NCBI RefSeq assembly: GCF_009856605.1
Contig: NZ_CP047242.1
Span: 2,672,001 to 2,736,000, forward strand
Length of the DNA: 64,000 bases
DNA from: Trichormus variabilis 0441
GTDB lineage: Bacteria; Cyanobacteriota; Cyanobacteriia; Cyanobacteriales; Nostocaceae
Direction: 5' to 3'
The notes beneath the pieces were generated by a model that saw only the letters and a program-made list of their open reading frames with translations, searched no databases and had not been told where the DNA came from. The translations under genes and the position numbers were made by a program. Below, in pieces: positions 28,549 through 37,768 of the stretch; within the stretch, counting starts at the first letter, position 1, and each line of letters starts with the position of its first letter.

Positions 28549-29051
28549 TGGAAGTTCCACAGATTCAACCTTGGCTGTTTCAAATAGAACCGTTAGAGGG
28601 AGAAAGTTTGAGTCACTTTTTAGGACGTTTTCGACGGGCAAATGATTTAACACCTACTGGTTTAGGTAAAGCTGCTGGACTTGGAGGTGCGATCGCTCGT
28701 TGGGAAAAGTTTCGATTTAATCCCCCACCGTCTCGCCAGCAGTTGGAGGCTTTGGCTAATGTTGTCGGGGTTGATGCCGATAGGTTAGCGCAAATGTTAC
28801 CATCTGCTGGGGTGGGGATGAAAATGGAGCCAATTCGGTTATGTGCTGCTTGTTATGCCGAGTCGCCATGTCACAAGATTGAATGGCAATTTAAGGTAAC
28901 GCGAGGGTGCGCGAGGCACAAAATAACTTTATTGTCAGAATGTCCTAACTGCAAGGCAAGATTTAAGGTTCCAGCATTATGGGTGGATGGTTGGTGTAAT
29001 CGTTGCTTTTTACGGTTTGAGGAGATGGCTAAGTATCAGAAAGGGTTGTAG
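28548..29051 (+). CDS. tniQ: TniQ target-site adaptor of V-K CAST
   Basis: 167 residues, the short TniQ typical of V-K. N-terminal PLEGESLSHFLGRFRRANDL with helix-turn-helix, then zinc-finger cysteines (LCAACYAESPCH, CARHK, ECPNCKARF, WCNRCF). It links the Cas12k-guide complex to TnsC. The ATG overlaps the tnsC stop (TAATG), showing translational coupling. Ends the transposition operon. Confidence 0.94.
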   Translation: MEVPQIQPWLFQIEPLEGESLSHFLGRFRRANDLTPTGLGKAAGLGGAIARWEKFRFNPPPSRQQLEALANVVGVDADRLAQMLPSAGVGMKMEPIRLCAACYAESPCHKIEWQFKVTRGCARHKITLLSECPNCKARFKVPALWVDGWCNRCFLRFEEMAKYQKGL

Positions 29052-29261
29052 CTCTAATTGATCATGAACTTGAATTACTTCAGATGACTAACTCATAGAA
29101 TATTCACCATATATCAGAAATTAATCCTTTACGATATCTCATTAGAGGTACTATAAAGGAAAGCTTTCCGTGATATTATAATTAGGTAGTACAAGTGTTC
29201 TAAAATAGCATAAATGTATAGATTGCTGAATTAGAGTTTGTAGGGGGAGGTGAGAAATTTG

Positions 29262-29447
29262 ATGCTTGAGCAAGTTAGGAAATGTAAATACTGTGGCAGA
29301 GAAATGATGAACGTTTCTCACTCATCATGGTCAGAGAATCCCTATTGTGACCATTGCTTCGATCAAAGAATATCAGAAGCATCCAAAAAAATGCCTCCTC
29401 AAAAATGGCATCTGGATGGTAACTATATTGTATTTACGCCAAAGTAG
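29262..29447 (+). CDS. Small Cys-rich (zinc-ribbon-like) cargo protein
   Basis: 61 residues from ATG 29262, preceded by a strong GGGGGAGG ribosome site at 29242-29249; a GTG at 29250 is less likely. CKYCGREM and YCDHC form a two-CxxC zinc ribbon. Not recognised further. Its 3' end overlaps the convergent kinase gene by 14 bp. Cargo of the CAST. Confidence 0.5.
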   Translation: MLEQVRKCKYCGREMMNVSHSSWSENPYCDHCFDQRISEASKKMPPQKWHLDGNYIVFTPK

Positions 29448-30498
29448 CAAAAGTCTTTTCTAAGTGAGTTTCTGCATCAGAAAAAGTCAGACTTTCCCTA
29501 CAGTATTGTAATTTTTTCCTTCTAGTACCTTGATTGTCTGTAAAAACATTTACATTCCACAAATCGTGTAGATTTTTGACCAGTTCAACTCCTAGATATG
29601 GTTTTCCCTTGCCTTGACTAGCTATCCACAAAATATCCCCATTGCTAGAAATTTGAGTGTTCCAATCCAAAGGGATTTCTATTTTACCTAGTGCATCTGC
29701 AAGTTCAATTGCAGATTTATACCGTTTTTTAGGGTCAACATTTAAAGCTTTTCTGATAACTTTTCTTAAACTTTGAGTAACGTGAGGCAGAAAATAATTC
29801 TGGTCTGGCAGTTTTCCTCTTTGGATTGCATCCTGGAGAATTATAAAATCAAGTTGAGAATTAATAGGAATCTTCTGGCTATTAAAAATTTGATCACCAT
29901 TAATAGCCCGATACAAAGTAACTCCCATTAAATAAATATCTGACTCAACTGTTGCTGTAGCATTCGGAGGAAAACTTTCAGGAGGTAGAGTATGAAAGTA
30001 CATTTGAGGCGAATGGACTATTCCATTTTGATCGAGTGAATCTGATTGCCCAAAATCGGCAATCATTGGTTGATCTGTGTTAGAAAAGAAAATATTAGAC
30101 GGTTTTATATCTAGATGTAAATAATTTTTAATATGAATATGATGAAGCCCATTTAGTACACCTTGAGCCATTCTAATTACTTCTGTTAGTGATAATGGAT
30201 TTTGTTGAATACGATCCGCTAATGAGCCTTTTGAGAAATACGGCATTACTAAAGTAATAGTATTCGGGGTTTCACAGGCATAATTAATAGGAACAACATT
30301 AGGGTTTTGAGATGCAAATATTATTTTCGCCTCTTGAAAATATGTTTGACTAGAGTGAAATCTTCGTTTATCAACTTCTTTAGCAACTAAAAGTCCACCA
30401 AGTTGCTCTTCATCAATCAAAAAAACTTGTGAGTTACATCCCTGCCCTACACCTATCTGCTGTATTTTTTTGTATGTCAAAGTCCCTATAACTTGCAT
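29434..30498 (-). CDS. Ser/Thr protein kinase (CAST cargo)
   Basis: 354 residues. Protein kinase fold: glycine-rich start (IGVGQGCNSQVF), Lys in LLVAKEVDK, catalytic loop YLHLDIKPSN (HxDxKPxN), metal-binding IADFGQSD, and DIYLMGVTLYRAINGD. The C-terminal 80 residues form an unassigned domain. No membrane segment or PASTA repeats. It starts 1 bp after the stop of the 156-residue gene, so the two are an operon carried as cargo; a defence role is possible but unproved. Confidence 0.88.
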   Translation of the reverse strand: MQVIGTLTYKKIQQIGVGQGCNSQVFLIDEEQLGGLLVAKEVDKRRFHSSQTYFQEAKIIFASQNPNVVPINYACETPNTITLVMPYFSKGSLADRIQQNPLSLTEVIRMAQGVLNGLHHIHIKNYLHLDIKPSNIFFSNTDQPMIADFGQSDSLDQNGIVHSPQMYFHTLPPESFPPNATATVESDIYLMGVTLYRAINGDQIFNSQKIPINSQLDFIILQDAIQRGKLPDQNYFLPHVTQSLRKVIRKALNVDPKKRYKSAIELADALGKIEIPLDWNTQISSNGDILWIASQGKGKPYLGVELVKNLHDLWNVNVFTDNQGTRRKKLQYCRESLTFSDAETHLEKTFATLA

Positions 30499-30969
30499 TT
30501 AATCCTCCAATTGGGTAACAGCAGCTAAAATAGCCTCTTGTTGATTTTGGTTCATATCTGACCAATCAATACCTCTAAATTCATCATGAGATAAATATTT
30601 CTTAGCAGATTGAGAATTTATTCCAGAAGAAATTGTTTTAAAAGCACCTAATATACAATCGATTCTTTTTTCTCCTAAAACTTCAAGAATTACACCTTCA
30701 ATCCTGGCTCTTTTCAATAAAGAATCTTTGTTAGCTCTTGGAAAAGAACTAGGCTCAGGAAGGCGAATTGCACCAAATTGTGGCTGATATTGTTCAATTA
30801 TAGTCAACAAACGATCTCGATACCAGACAAGTTGCTGAGACTCTTTTTCATAAGATTTAGGCGGAGTCATTTTATCATTAACAATGAGTATAGGTTCTTT
30901 TTTCGTTCCCTTAACCACAGCATAATTAACAGTTTGAGTTTCAGCTCTAAAACCAATTGCTTTTACCAT
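30499..30969 (-). CDS. Hypothetical cargo protein with RNase H/RuvC-like N-terminal strand pattern
   Basis: 156 residues. The opening VKAIGFRAETQTVNYAVVKG resembles the first strands of RuvC-like proteins (IGIDPG...GYAVV), and FGAIRLPEP, RIEGVILEVL and KTISSGINSQSAKKYL follow similar spacing. The usual first catalytic Asp is not present, so nuclease activity is doubtful. It is immediately upstream of the kinase gene (adjacent stop/start). Not recognised otherwise. Confidence 0.45.
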   Translation of the reverse strand: MVKAIGFRAETQTVNYAVVKGTKKEPILIVNDKMTPPKSYEKESQQLVWYRDRLLTIIEQYQPQFGAIRLPEPSSFPRANKDSLLKRARIEGVILEVLGEKRIDCILGAFKTISSGINSQSAKKYLSHDEFRGIDWSDMNQNQQEAILAAVTQLED

Positions 30970-31014
30970 AGATTCTATTTCACTTAACTTTATTTTTAAT
31001 TAAGTTAATTTCTT

Positions 31015-31350
31015 TTACATATTTTGATAAATTTGTAATTTTTGCTCTTTCTCTTGCCAATCCGGTAAATAAGCAGACATAAGGCACTTAAATAATTTAC
31101 CGTGATTCGGAACACTGAGATGCACAAGTTCATGAACAATGACAAACTCGCCTAGTTCGGTGGGTAAGTTTAGCAACCCAGTGTTTAAGGTTAAGCGTCC
31201 TGTATGAGATATAGATGCCCATTTTCTTTTCATTGGACGCAGTTGAACTTGCTTGACTGTAACTTGAATGCGATCGCACCATTCGCGCACGGCATTTTTC
31301 AGTTCTTGTGCATCTTTCCAGTTTGGCTTGTCGCAGGTAGGGGTAATCAT
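31015..31350 (-). CDS. YgjP/DUF45-type small metallopeptidase-like protein
   Basis: 111 residues; the zinc motif is VIVHELVHLSVPNH (HELVH...H) at about residues 67-80, with the WLM/YgjP-like fold. Members are often encoded next to type I restriction genes, as here (84 bp downstream of hsdR on the same strand). Shorter than typical YgjP (about 170 residues), so possibly a compact form. Activity unknown. Confidence 0.7.
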   Translation of the reverse strand: MITPTCDKPNWKDAQELKNAVREWCDRIQVTVKQVQLRPMKRKWASISHTGRLTLNTGLLNLPTELGEFVIVHELVHLSVPNHGKLFKCLMSAYLPDWQEKEQKLQIYQNM

Positions 31351-31433
31351 TAACCTCGTTTTAAGTTCCGCAGATTTTCAATGATTCCAATGCTTGGTCA
31401 AACAAGTTAGTGATGAGGTTAGGAGTAAATATA

Positions 31434-34358
31434 TTAGCTTGAGTAAGCTTGACTTAGCAACATAAAAAGTTTATCAACAACTGCTGTCACTTGATCCAAT
31501 TCATCGATCTCAGCAAAAATGGCGAAGGTGACTTCTTTCCGCAACTCTCTCAATTCTGCCTCACTGATGCGCCAATTGGGATACTCTATAAAAGCTTGTT
31601 TAATTTGATTGCTTACTGCTTCAGGATTATCAATACCTGCATCCTGTAGGGTTTGAAAGACAAAAAACGTTAAGCTGTCAAAACCACGTTTAGCCTGTTC
31701 TTTCTTGCGCTGCTCATTTTCACCAATTTCTTTAACCAACGTATCTAAGGCTTCTTGGGTATCGGACTGGCGATTTTCAAACTTTTCTTGGACAATTTTG
31801 GCACGTTCCGCCATTGCAATGAGAAAAGGGTCATCGGGATTTTCTTCGGCAGTTTTTTCGATGCTTTTGATGAGGTTGATGACTTTGGTGGTTTCACCTC
31901 CTTGCTTGTCTTTGATGACTTCGAGGGTTTGAGCATTGATTTCTACAAAATCTGTTACAGTTGCGATCGCTGTTGTGCCAATATGTTTTTGTACGAGTTC
32001 ATCAGTTTTGCGCTGCAACGCTTTATCGACGTAAACCCTTTTGCTGTAAGCTTTGCGGATTACTTCATAAATAGAGGAAAGGGTGGCGTAATCGTCCATG
32101 TAGGGACGTAGGAAAGCATCAGGGGAAATAACTTCATAGAGCATTTCTAGTTCTTTATAGGCTTTAGAAAATGCTTTTCTGCGTTCTTGTTCTCGAAAAT
32201 GCTCAATAATATCATCTACATCTTTATCGTTAAAATTGTTCTGAATCAAGCTCAAATAAGTTGAGGCTTGCTGCTCCATTTTATTTTTGAATAAAGTTTT
32301 GAGCAGTTTCAAATCTTTGATAATAGCGTTGATTTCATCGCTGTCAAAGGCAAGTGCTTTTTCTAGTTTGTTGAAAATGCCTACAAAATCCAGCACAAAA
32401 CCATGCGGTTTCACCATCTCTTGAGCTTCGCTTTCGTAGGGACGATTCACACGAGCGATCGCCTGTAACAAGGTATGATCTCGCATGGGCTTATCGAGAT
32501 ACATGGCATAAAGCAGGGGAGCATCAAATCCTGTCAACAGTTTCTCGGTAACAATCAGGATTTTGGGGTATTCTCCAAATTTGGCGAAGTTTTTACGGAT
32601 TTGTTTTTCTGTCTTGTCGTCGAGGTGGTAGGTTTTGAGTTCTTGAGTATCGTTATTGTTTCCGGTATAGACAACTGCGGAGTATTCAGGAGGTAAATAT
32701 TTATCTAAAGCTTGTTTATATTTAGCACAGGCAGGACGGTCAACAGCGACTAAAAAAGCTTTATAACCTAGTGGTTCTACGTTTTGAGTGTAATGCTTGG
32801 CAACATATTTTGCTACCTGATCTACTCTTTGATTACCTTTGAGGAAGTTTTTTAAATTAACGGCACGATCTAAAATTTTATTTAATTCGGCAATATCGCT
32901 AATCCCCTCAGTTTCTGCCAAGTTGAGAAACTCCTTTTCCATGAGTTCCTTTGGCACAATTATCTTGCTGGGAGCAATATTGTAGTAAAGGGGTAGTGTT
33001 GTTCCGTCTTCAATACTTTCTGCAATGGAATATTTATGCAGATACCCCTTTTTATCGTCTGTGCCGAAGGTTTTAAATGTGCCTTTACCGTAGCTAGTTT
33101 TATCTACAGGTGTACCAGTAAATCCGATAAAAGTGGCATTAGGGAGTCCTGCCATTAAGAAAGTTCCTAAATCTCCTCCGGTGGTGCGGTGTGCCTCATC
33201 AATCAGAATATAAATATTTTTTCTTAGATTAATATTGGCAGGCATATCGCGGAATTTGTGGATCATGGTGACGATAATGCCACGATAATCATCTTTTAGT
33301 AGTTGATTAAGGGTGGTAATGCGATCAGCGTGTTGAACGTTATTCAGTCCTAAGTTAATTAGGTTTCTGAGCATTTGGTCTTCTAGCTCGTTGCGGTCAA
33401 TCATCAGCAGAATTGTCGGTTTATCGCTCTGTGGGGCTTTAAAGAGCATTTCCGCCGTCTTAATCATTGTGAAAGTCTTACCACTGCCTTGGGTATGCCA
33501 GACAAGTCCTTTGCTGTGTTCAGGATCGTGACAGCGTTCAATTACCTTTTCAACTGCGGTGGTTTGGTGTTGACGCAGAATAAATTTTTGCAGAGTTTCT
33601 TCTTTCTCTGCAAAGAGAATATAATTTTGCAGGAATTGGAGAATATAGTTAGGTTGACAAAAACTCTTAATTTTTGCTTCTAGTTGACCGATTTGTTCTG
33701 CTTTCCAGTTAAAAATGTTGCGCCTGACAATATTCCACGTCACCCCATACGAAAAGCCAATGGCTTCAGTGGCGGTAAAAATCATCTGGGGAACGAATAA
33801 CTCTGGTGTTTCGGTGTGGTAGCGACGAATTTGATCAACACCTAATGCGATCGCTTCATCTTTAGTAGCGTTTTTGCATTCGATGACGAGGATAGGAATA
33901 CCGTTGATTAAAAAGACTACATCTTCCCGTGTACCGTACTTGCCGTTATGAATGTAGTATTCTTCCGTTACTTCGTAGGAGTTTTCGGTGGTGTCATCGT
34001 AGTTGATGAGTTTTAGATCGAGTTCCCGATTTTCAGGGGCATAAAAATATTTGCCTTGGTTGCGGAGATAAGTTAGGAAGTCTCTATTTCCGTAGATGTC
34101 GGCAGGTAGGTTACTCAGTAGCGCAATAAGTACGCCTTGAGCTTCGGTATACTTGGGGTTAAACTGGCGGACTTTTTGATAGAGGGTATCGTCAAAAAAC
34201 AGGGATGCTTGTTGTGCCTTCTCTTGAATGTTACCACTGTGATTATTAAAACCCCGTCTGGTTTCCGCTTCTTCACGAGATACAAATGTCCAGCCAATTT
34301 CTTGAGCGTAAGTAATTATCCTGCTTTGAACAGTTTTCTGTTCCCCTGGTTTTGGCAT
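31434..34358 (-). CDS. hsdR: Type I restriction enzyme R subunit
   Basis: 974 residues. N-terminal PD-(D/E)xK nuclease (GIPILVIECKNATKDEAI), then a superfamily 2 translocase: Walker A HTQGSGKTFTM, DEAH box LIDEAHRTTGG, FTGTPVD, and the helicase motif ILIVTEKLLTGFDAP ... QAIARVNRPY. C-terminal coiled domain binds the HsdM/S core. Full length for the family. Part of a CAST-borne hsdM-hsdS-ATPase-hsdR island on the minus strand. Confidence 0.95.
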   Translation of the reverse strand: MPKPGEQKTVQSRIITYAQEIGWTFVSREEAETRRGFNNHSGNIQEKAQQASLFFDDTLYQKVRQFNPKYTEAQGVLIALLSNLPADIYGNRDFLTYLRNQGKYFYAPENRELDLKLINYDDTTENSYEVTEEYYIHNGKYGTREDVVFLINGIPILVIECKNATKDEAIALGVDQIRRYHTETPELFVPQMIFTATEAIGFSYGVTWNIVRRNIFNWKAEQIGQLEAKIKSFCQPNYILQFLQNYILFAEKEETLQKFILRQHQTTAVEKVIERCHDPEHSKGLVWHTQGSGKTFTMIKTAEMLFKAPQSDKPTILLMIDRNELEDQMLRNLINLGLNNVQHADRITTLNQLLKDDYRGIIVTMIHKFRDMPANINLRKNIYILIDEAHRTTGGDLGTFLMAGLPNATFIGFTGTPVDKTSYGKGTFKTFGTDDKKGYLHKYSIAESIEDGTTLPLYYNIAPSKIIVPKELMEKEFLNLAETEGISDIAELNKILDRAVNLKNFLKGNQRVDQVAKYVAKHYTQNVEPLGYKAFLVAVDRPACAKYKQALDKYLPPEYSAVVYTGNNNDTQELKTYHLDDKTEKQIRKNFAKFGEYPKILIVTEKLLTGFDAPLLYAMYLDKPMRDHTLLQAIARVNRPYESEAQEMVKPHGFVLDFVGIFNKLEKALAFDSDEINAIIKDLKLLKTLFKNKMEQQASTYLSLIQNNFNDKDVDDIIEHFREQERRKAFSKAYKELEMLYEVISPDAFLRPYMDDYATLSSIYEVIRKAYSKRVYVDKALQRKTDELVQKHIGTTAIATVTDFVEINAQTLEVIKDKQGGETTKVINLIKSIEKTAEENPDDPFLIAMAERAKIVQEKFENRQSDTQEALDTLVKEIGENEQRKKEQAKRGFDSLTFFVFQTLQDAGIDNPEAVSNQIKQAFIEYPNWRISEAELRELRKEVTFAIFAEIDELDQVTAVVDKLFMLLSQAYSS

Positions 34359-34379
34359 AAGTTGGGATAGAAGTATAAT

Positions 34380-36386
34380 TTATTTTCGAGTCGTGCGGTA
34401 AGTTTGATGAGGGTCATTGGGTTTTTCTGGATTTGTATATTCAAGCAAACCCTCATCAATTAAAGGTTTTAAATGTTTATGTAGCAGATATTTTCGTTCT
34501 CGGTTTAATAAAGAGGCTAATTCACTAGAGGAGTAAGGTTGTATCTCACATAATTCAAGGATGATATTTTTAATTTCCTCATGCTTTGTTCGACTACCAA
34601 TCTTCCCTATTTTTTCTTGTAAAGATGCTTTTCTCGTATCAGGAAATAATTCAAGAGTAAGTTGTTCAGGTATAAAATTGCTACTGTCTTGACTAAGGGT
34701 TGAGGACTGTCTTGATAAGGTTTCCCCCTCTACTGTACTACTGTCTTGACTAGGAGTTGAGGACTGTCTTGATAAGGTTTCCCCCTCTACTGTACTACTG
34801 TCTTGACTAGGAGTTGAGGACTGTCTTGATAAGGTTTCCCCCTCTGCTGTACTACTGTCTTGATTAAATTTATCTACTTGGGATTGTTCTTTAGACTGAA
34901 ACTCAGGGTTAAGAGTATAATAAGTTGCTGAACTTTTTCCGTGTGATGCAATTAAACCAATATCCCTCAATCTTTTTAAGTTTTGACTAGCCTTTAGGGT
35001 ATCTACACCATTGATTAAACGAGAAATGGCATTATTAATTGTTCCTTTTTCTCTCAAAACAACTAATATTTTTGCTTCTTCATCAGTCAGATTATGGATT
35101 CTGAATTGTGATAACCATTGTAGGGCTTCTGTATCAAAAAGATTATGAGAAAAAAGAGTAACATTAAATTTATCTAAGTTACGATTAGATTCAAAAGATG
35201 GTAAGCTCAAATTAGCTTCTAGCATAGCTTCCAACATGACTCGAATACCTGATCCTTTAGTTTCAGCGAATCCTGTTTCATGAAGCACTGCGGCGATCGC
35301 TTCATTACGAATCACAGAACCAGGTTCGCCTAAAGTTTCTCGGCTAAGATTTTTCAGGGAATAACCAGGATTGCGGATTTCTAGACGGTTAGAATACTTA
35401 ATAATCTGGATAGGACTACGTTGGCTATAGTCTCGGTGCATGACAGCATTAACTATTGCCTCTCTAATAACTTTACGAGGAATGAGAGGAATTTCACTGC
35501 GTTGAACACTATCCTCAGCTAGTCCAAATCTTGTAGGTAAGTCATTGAGAACATTTGTTACCAGTCTAGGAATAGCCAACAGTAGTGGTTCACGGATTTC
35601 AAGAGTCTGATATCTATCTTGATAGTCAGTGATCCATTCTGTACCTTCAATTAAAATATAATCTACACGATGCAGAGGACAATAACGCCGTAGAGCGATC
35701 GCATTGCCAAACAAGATTAATCCAGCAATTGTTGGACAGTAGTGATTTTGATGTTTAACGATGACATTTAAAGAATACAGTAAATCTTGATCTGAATAGT
35801 TCAATTCAGGAGCATTAGGTTTAATTTTCGCTCGTGCTTGTCTATAGGCGTTAATAGCTTGGGGTTCTAAATCTTCTAGGGTTGCTTCTAAAATTGGAGT
35901 TGTATCGTAGCTAGAAAAACTATTTTCTTGATAAAGACGTTTGATATCTACATCAGTACAACGTTGATCTGTGGAAGAAATACGCCTATATGCTCCCTTT
36001 GGCAGTCCTGTACTCACAATATATACAGGCTTTTCTGTGGGTTGAGCTTCAGAAATATATGCAATTAAGACAGTTTTGCCTTCTTTAGTAGCTAACTGGA
36101 TTTGGGGACGAATAATAATATTAAATTTTTGGCTGCAATGGCTGGTTAAATCTCTCTGGATCTTATCAGGATCTTCAAGCCCTTCTATTTCATACTGATT
36201 GCTATCACTATCTTCCGGTGCTTTGATTCCCAAAATCAAATATCCGCCTCTTAATCCAGGTTCGTTAGCAAATGCACTGATTGTAGTTAAGCAACTTTTA
36301 CCAACTTCTGAGCCTTTTTTGGCTTCGATTTCTACACTTTCGTCTTGGGTGGTAAGGAGTTCCCAAAGTTCATCAAAGGTCAGCAT
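34380..36386 (-). CDS. AlbA_2 (Schlafen-like) ATP-binding protein within a type I RM island
   Basis: 668 residues. N-terminal AlbA_2/Schlafen domain (VEIEAKKGSEVGKSCLTTIS, AFANEPGLRGGYLILGIKAP), a HATPase-like region (REAIVNAVMHRDYSQRSPI, IKYSNRLEIRNPGYS) and a C-terminal winged-helix part. Residues about 508-568 hold three tandem 19-residue Ser/Glu-rich repeats (see 34681-34864). It sits between hsdS (17-bp gap) and hsdR, a place where RloA/RloB-type accessory genes occur in other islands. Function unproved. Confidence 0.75.
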   Translation of the reverse strand: MLTFDELWELLTTQDESVEIEAKKGSEVGKSCLTTISAFANEPGLRGGYLILGIKAPEDSDSNQYEIEGLEDPDKIQRDLTSHCSQKFNIIIRPQIQLATKEGKTVLIAYISEAQPTEKPVYIVSTGLPKGAYRRISSTDQRCTDVDIKRLYQENSFSSYDTTPILEATLEDLEPQAINAYRQARAKIKPNAPELNYSDQDLLYSLNVIVKHQNHYCPTIAGLILFGNAIALRRYCPLHRVDYILIEGTEWITDYQDRYQTLEIREPLLLAIPRLVTNVLNDLPTRFGLAEDSVQRSEIPLIPRKVIREAIVNAVMHRDYSQRSPIQIIKYSNRLEIRNPGYSLKNLSRETLGEPGSVIRNEAIAAVLHETGFAETKGSGIRVMLEAMLEANLSLPSFESNRNLDKFNVTLFSHNLFDTEALQWLSQFRIHNLTDEEAKILVVLREKGTINNAISRLINGVDTLKASQNLKRLRDIGLIASHGKSSATYYTLNPEFQSKEQSQVDKFNQDSSTAEGETLSRQSSTPSQDSSTVEGETLSRQSSTPSQDSSTVEGETLSRQSSTLSQDSSNFIPEQLTLELFPDTRKASLQEKIGKIGSRTKHEEIKNIILELCEIQPYSSSELASLLNRERKYLLHKHLKPLIDEGLLEYTNPEKPNDPHQTYRTTRK
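34681..34864 (-). repeat. Tandem 57-bp repeat inside the AlbA_2 ATPase gene
   Basis: Three near-identical 57-bp units (34681-34737, 34738-34794, 34795-34851) plus a partial fourth. They encode QDSSTVEGETLSRQSSTPS with minor changes. In frame (19 codons), so copy number can change without frameshift. Confidence 0.93.
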
Positions 36387-36403
36387 CTTTATTCATCTCC
36401 TCC

Positions 36404-37768
36404 CTATGATACGAGGTTGAGGGCAGAAAGATTAAGGTCATCAACTCGTATTTGGGCAGTCATGAGTTGGTGAAGAAGGATGCGAAATAGGTCTTTTGAT
36501 GTAGATAGGTTTTGATACGCTGTATTTATTCTTTTATCACATAGATCAAGAGCATAACTAATTTCATTTTGCTCTAATAATGAAGGTCTTATTAAAAGAG
36601 TTGAGCCTAACTGCGCTCTATTAATTTTAGGAATACCAGTTCTATCTTGAAAAGATATTGCTTGATTTCTAAAAATATCAGACAAAAGAAAATGAAATAA
36701 AAAATTACGATTAAAACACCCATTTTTTGAGCGGATAGGATACATATCAGCACTACAAGTTCCTTCAAAGTCAGGTAATGCGACCTTATTTAAATAAGGT
36801 CGGATTTTTGAATAAAGAATATCATCATTATTAAAATAATAGTTGCCACTTGAAATATTCAATTCTTGATTTGTTTGCAGGCATAATAGCCTTCCACTAT
36901 TAGATTCTATATTTTCAGAGCCAACATGAAGCATTTCGCTATAAGGTTTTTCTTTAGGATTAACCTGACCACTTGTGACACTGATAGCATCAGCAAATCT
37001 AATAACCTCCCAACTTTTAGGAATAAAGCCTATTTCCGTCATCTTTTGAGGTTCACCACGAGTTCCCTCGGTGAATAATTTCTGCATTAGGACTTTTTTC
37101 AGTTCGGTAGTGAGGGAGATAATTTGCTCCTGTTGTGTGATCGCATCCTGCACCAGTGACAAAATCCATGCAATTTTTCGCTGTTCTTCCAGAGGAGGAA
37201 TTAAAACATTTAATGTCTTAATTGTATTTGTTGATAAATTAGCTTGTTTCATCCCCTTTGCCGTTAAATACAAAGGGGTTAAAAATATTCTGGATCGTAG
37301 AAAGTAAAAAATGTAGTCATGATTAATATCTGCTGAAATAACATCAATTCTTGCTACACGTTGATTTAGCAGTAAATTTTTATCAGTTCTATTTATTTTG
37401 ACTGTAAAACCATAATCTTCTTTTTCGCTAGTCCCAGTTAATGATATTATTAAGTCTCCCTCTTTTAGAAGATACTTAGAATATTTCTGGGCGTAATAGT
37501 CAGGATAAAAAACAGGACTGCGCTCTAGGTCAAGTTTATTTTGATATAGGTTTCCCATCCTTATTAGTTGAGTGTTGGAAGAATCTACAGCGTCGGTAGA
37601 TTTGAAAGCATATCCATTAAAAATACTTAAGATATTTTCAAATTTAACTATTTTCCAACTTTCAGGAACGAAACCAAAATCTCTATTTTTATAAGACTCA
37701 TCTGTTTTATTACTTATTTTAAATTCATGAAGATGTTCATCAATTGTGGGAGTTTTTCTTTTCATCAT
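36404..37768 (-). CDS. hsdS: Type I restriction specificity subunit S
   Basis: 454 residues with two target-recognition domains, each starting at a similar sequence (FGFVPESWKIVKFENI; IGFIPKSWEVIRFADA) and ending in a conserved helix (LNVLIPPLEEQRKIAWILS...; TLLIRPSLLEQNEISYAL). It directs the HsdM/HsdR complex to a bipartite site. Start overlaps the hsdM stop (ATGATGA), so coupled. The recognition sequence cannot be predicted from here. Confidence 0.94.
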   Translation of the reverse strand: MMKRKTPTIDEHLHEFKISNKTDESYKNRDFGFVPESWKIVKFENILSIFNGYAFKSTDAVDSSNTQLIRMGNLYQNKLDLERSPVFYPDYYAQKYSKYLLKEGDLIISLTGTSEKEDYGFTVKINRTDKNLLLNQRVARIDVISADINHDYIFYFLRSRIFLTPLYLTAKGMKQANLSTNTIKTLNVLIPPLEEQRKIAWILSLVQDAITQQEQIISLTTELKKVLMQKLFTEGTRGEPQKMTEIGFIPKSWEVIRFADAISVTSGQVNPKEKPYSEMLHVGSENIESNSGRLLCLQTNQELNISSGNYYFNNDDILYSKIRPYLNKVALPDFEGTCSADMYPIRSKNGCFNRNFLFHFLLSDIFRNQAISFQDRTGIPKINRAQLGSTLLIRPSLLEQNEISYALDLCDKRINTAYQNLSTSKDLFRILLHQLMTAQIRVDDLNLSALNLVS

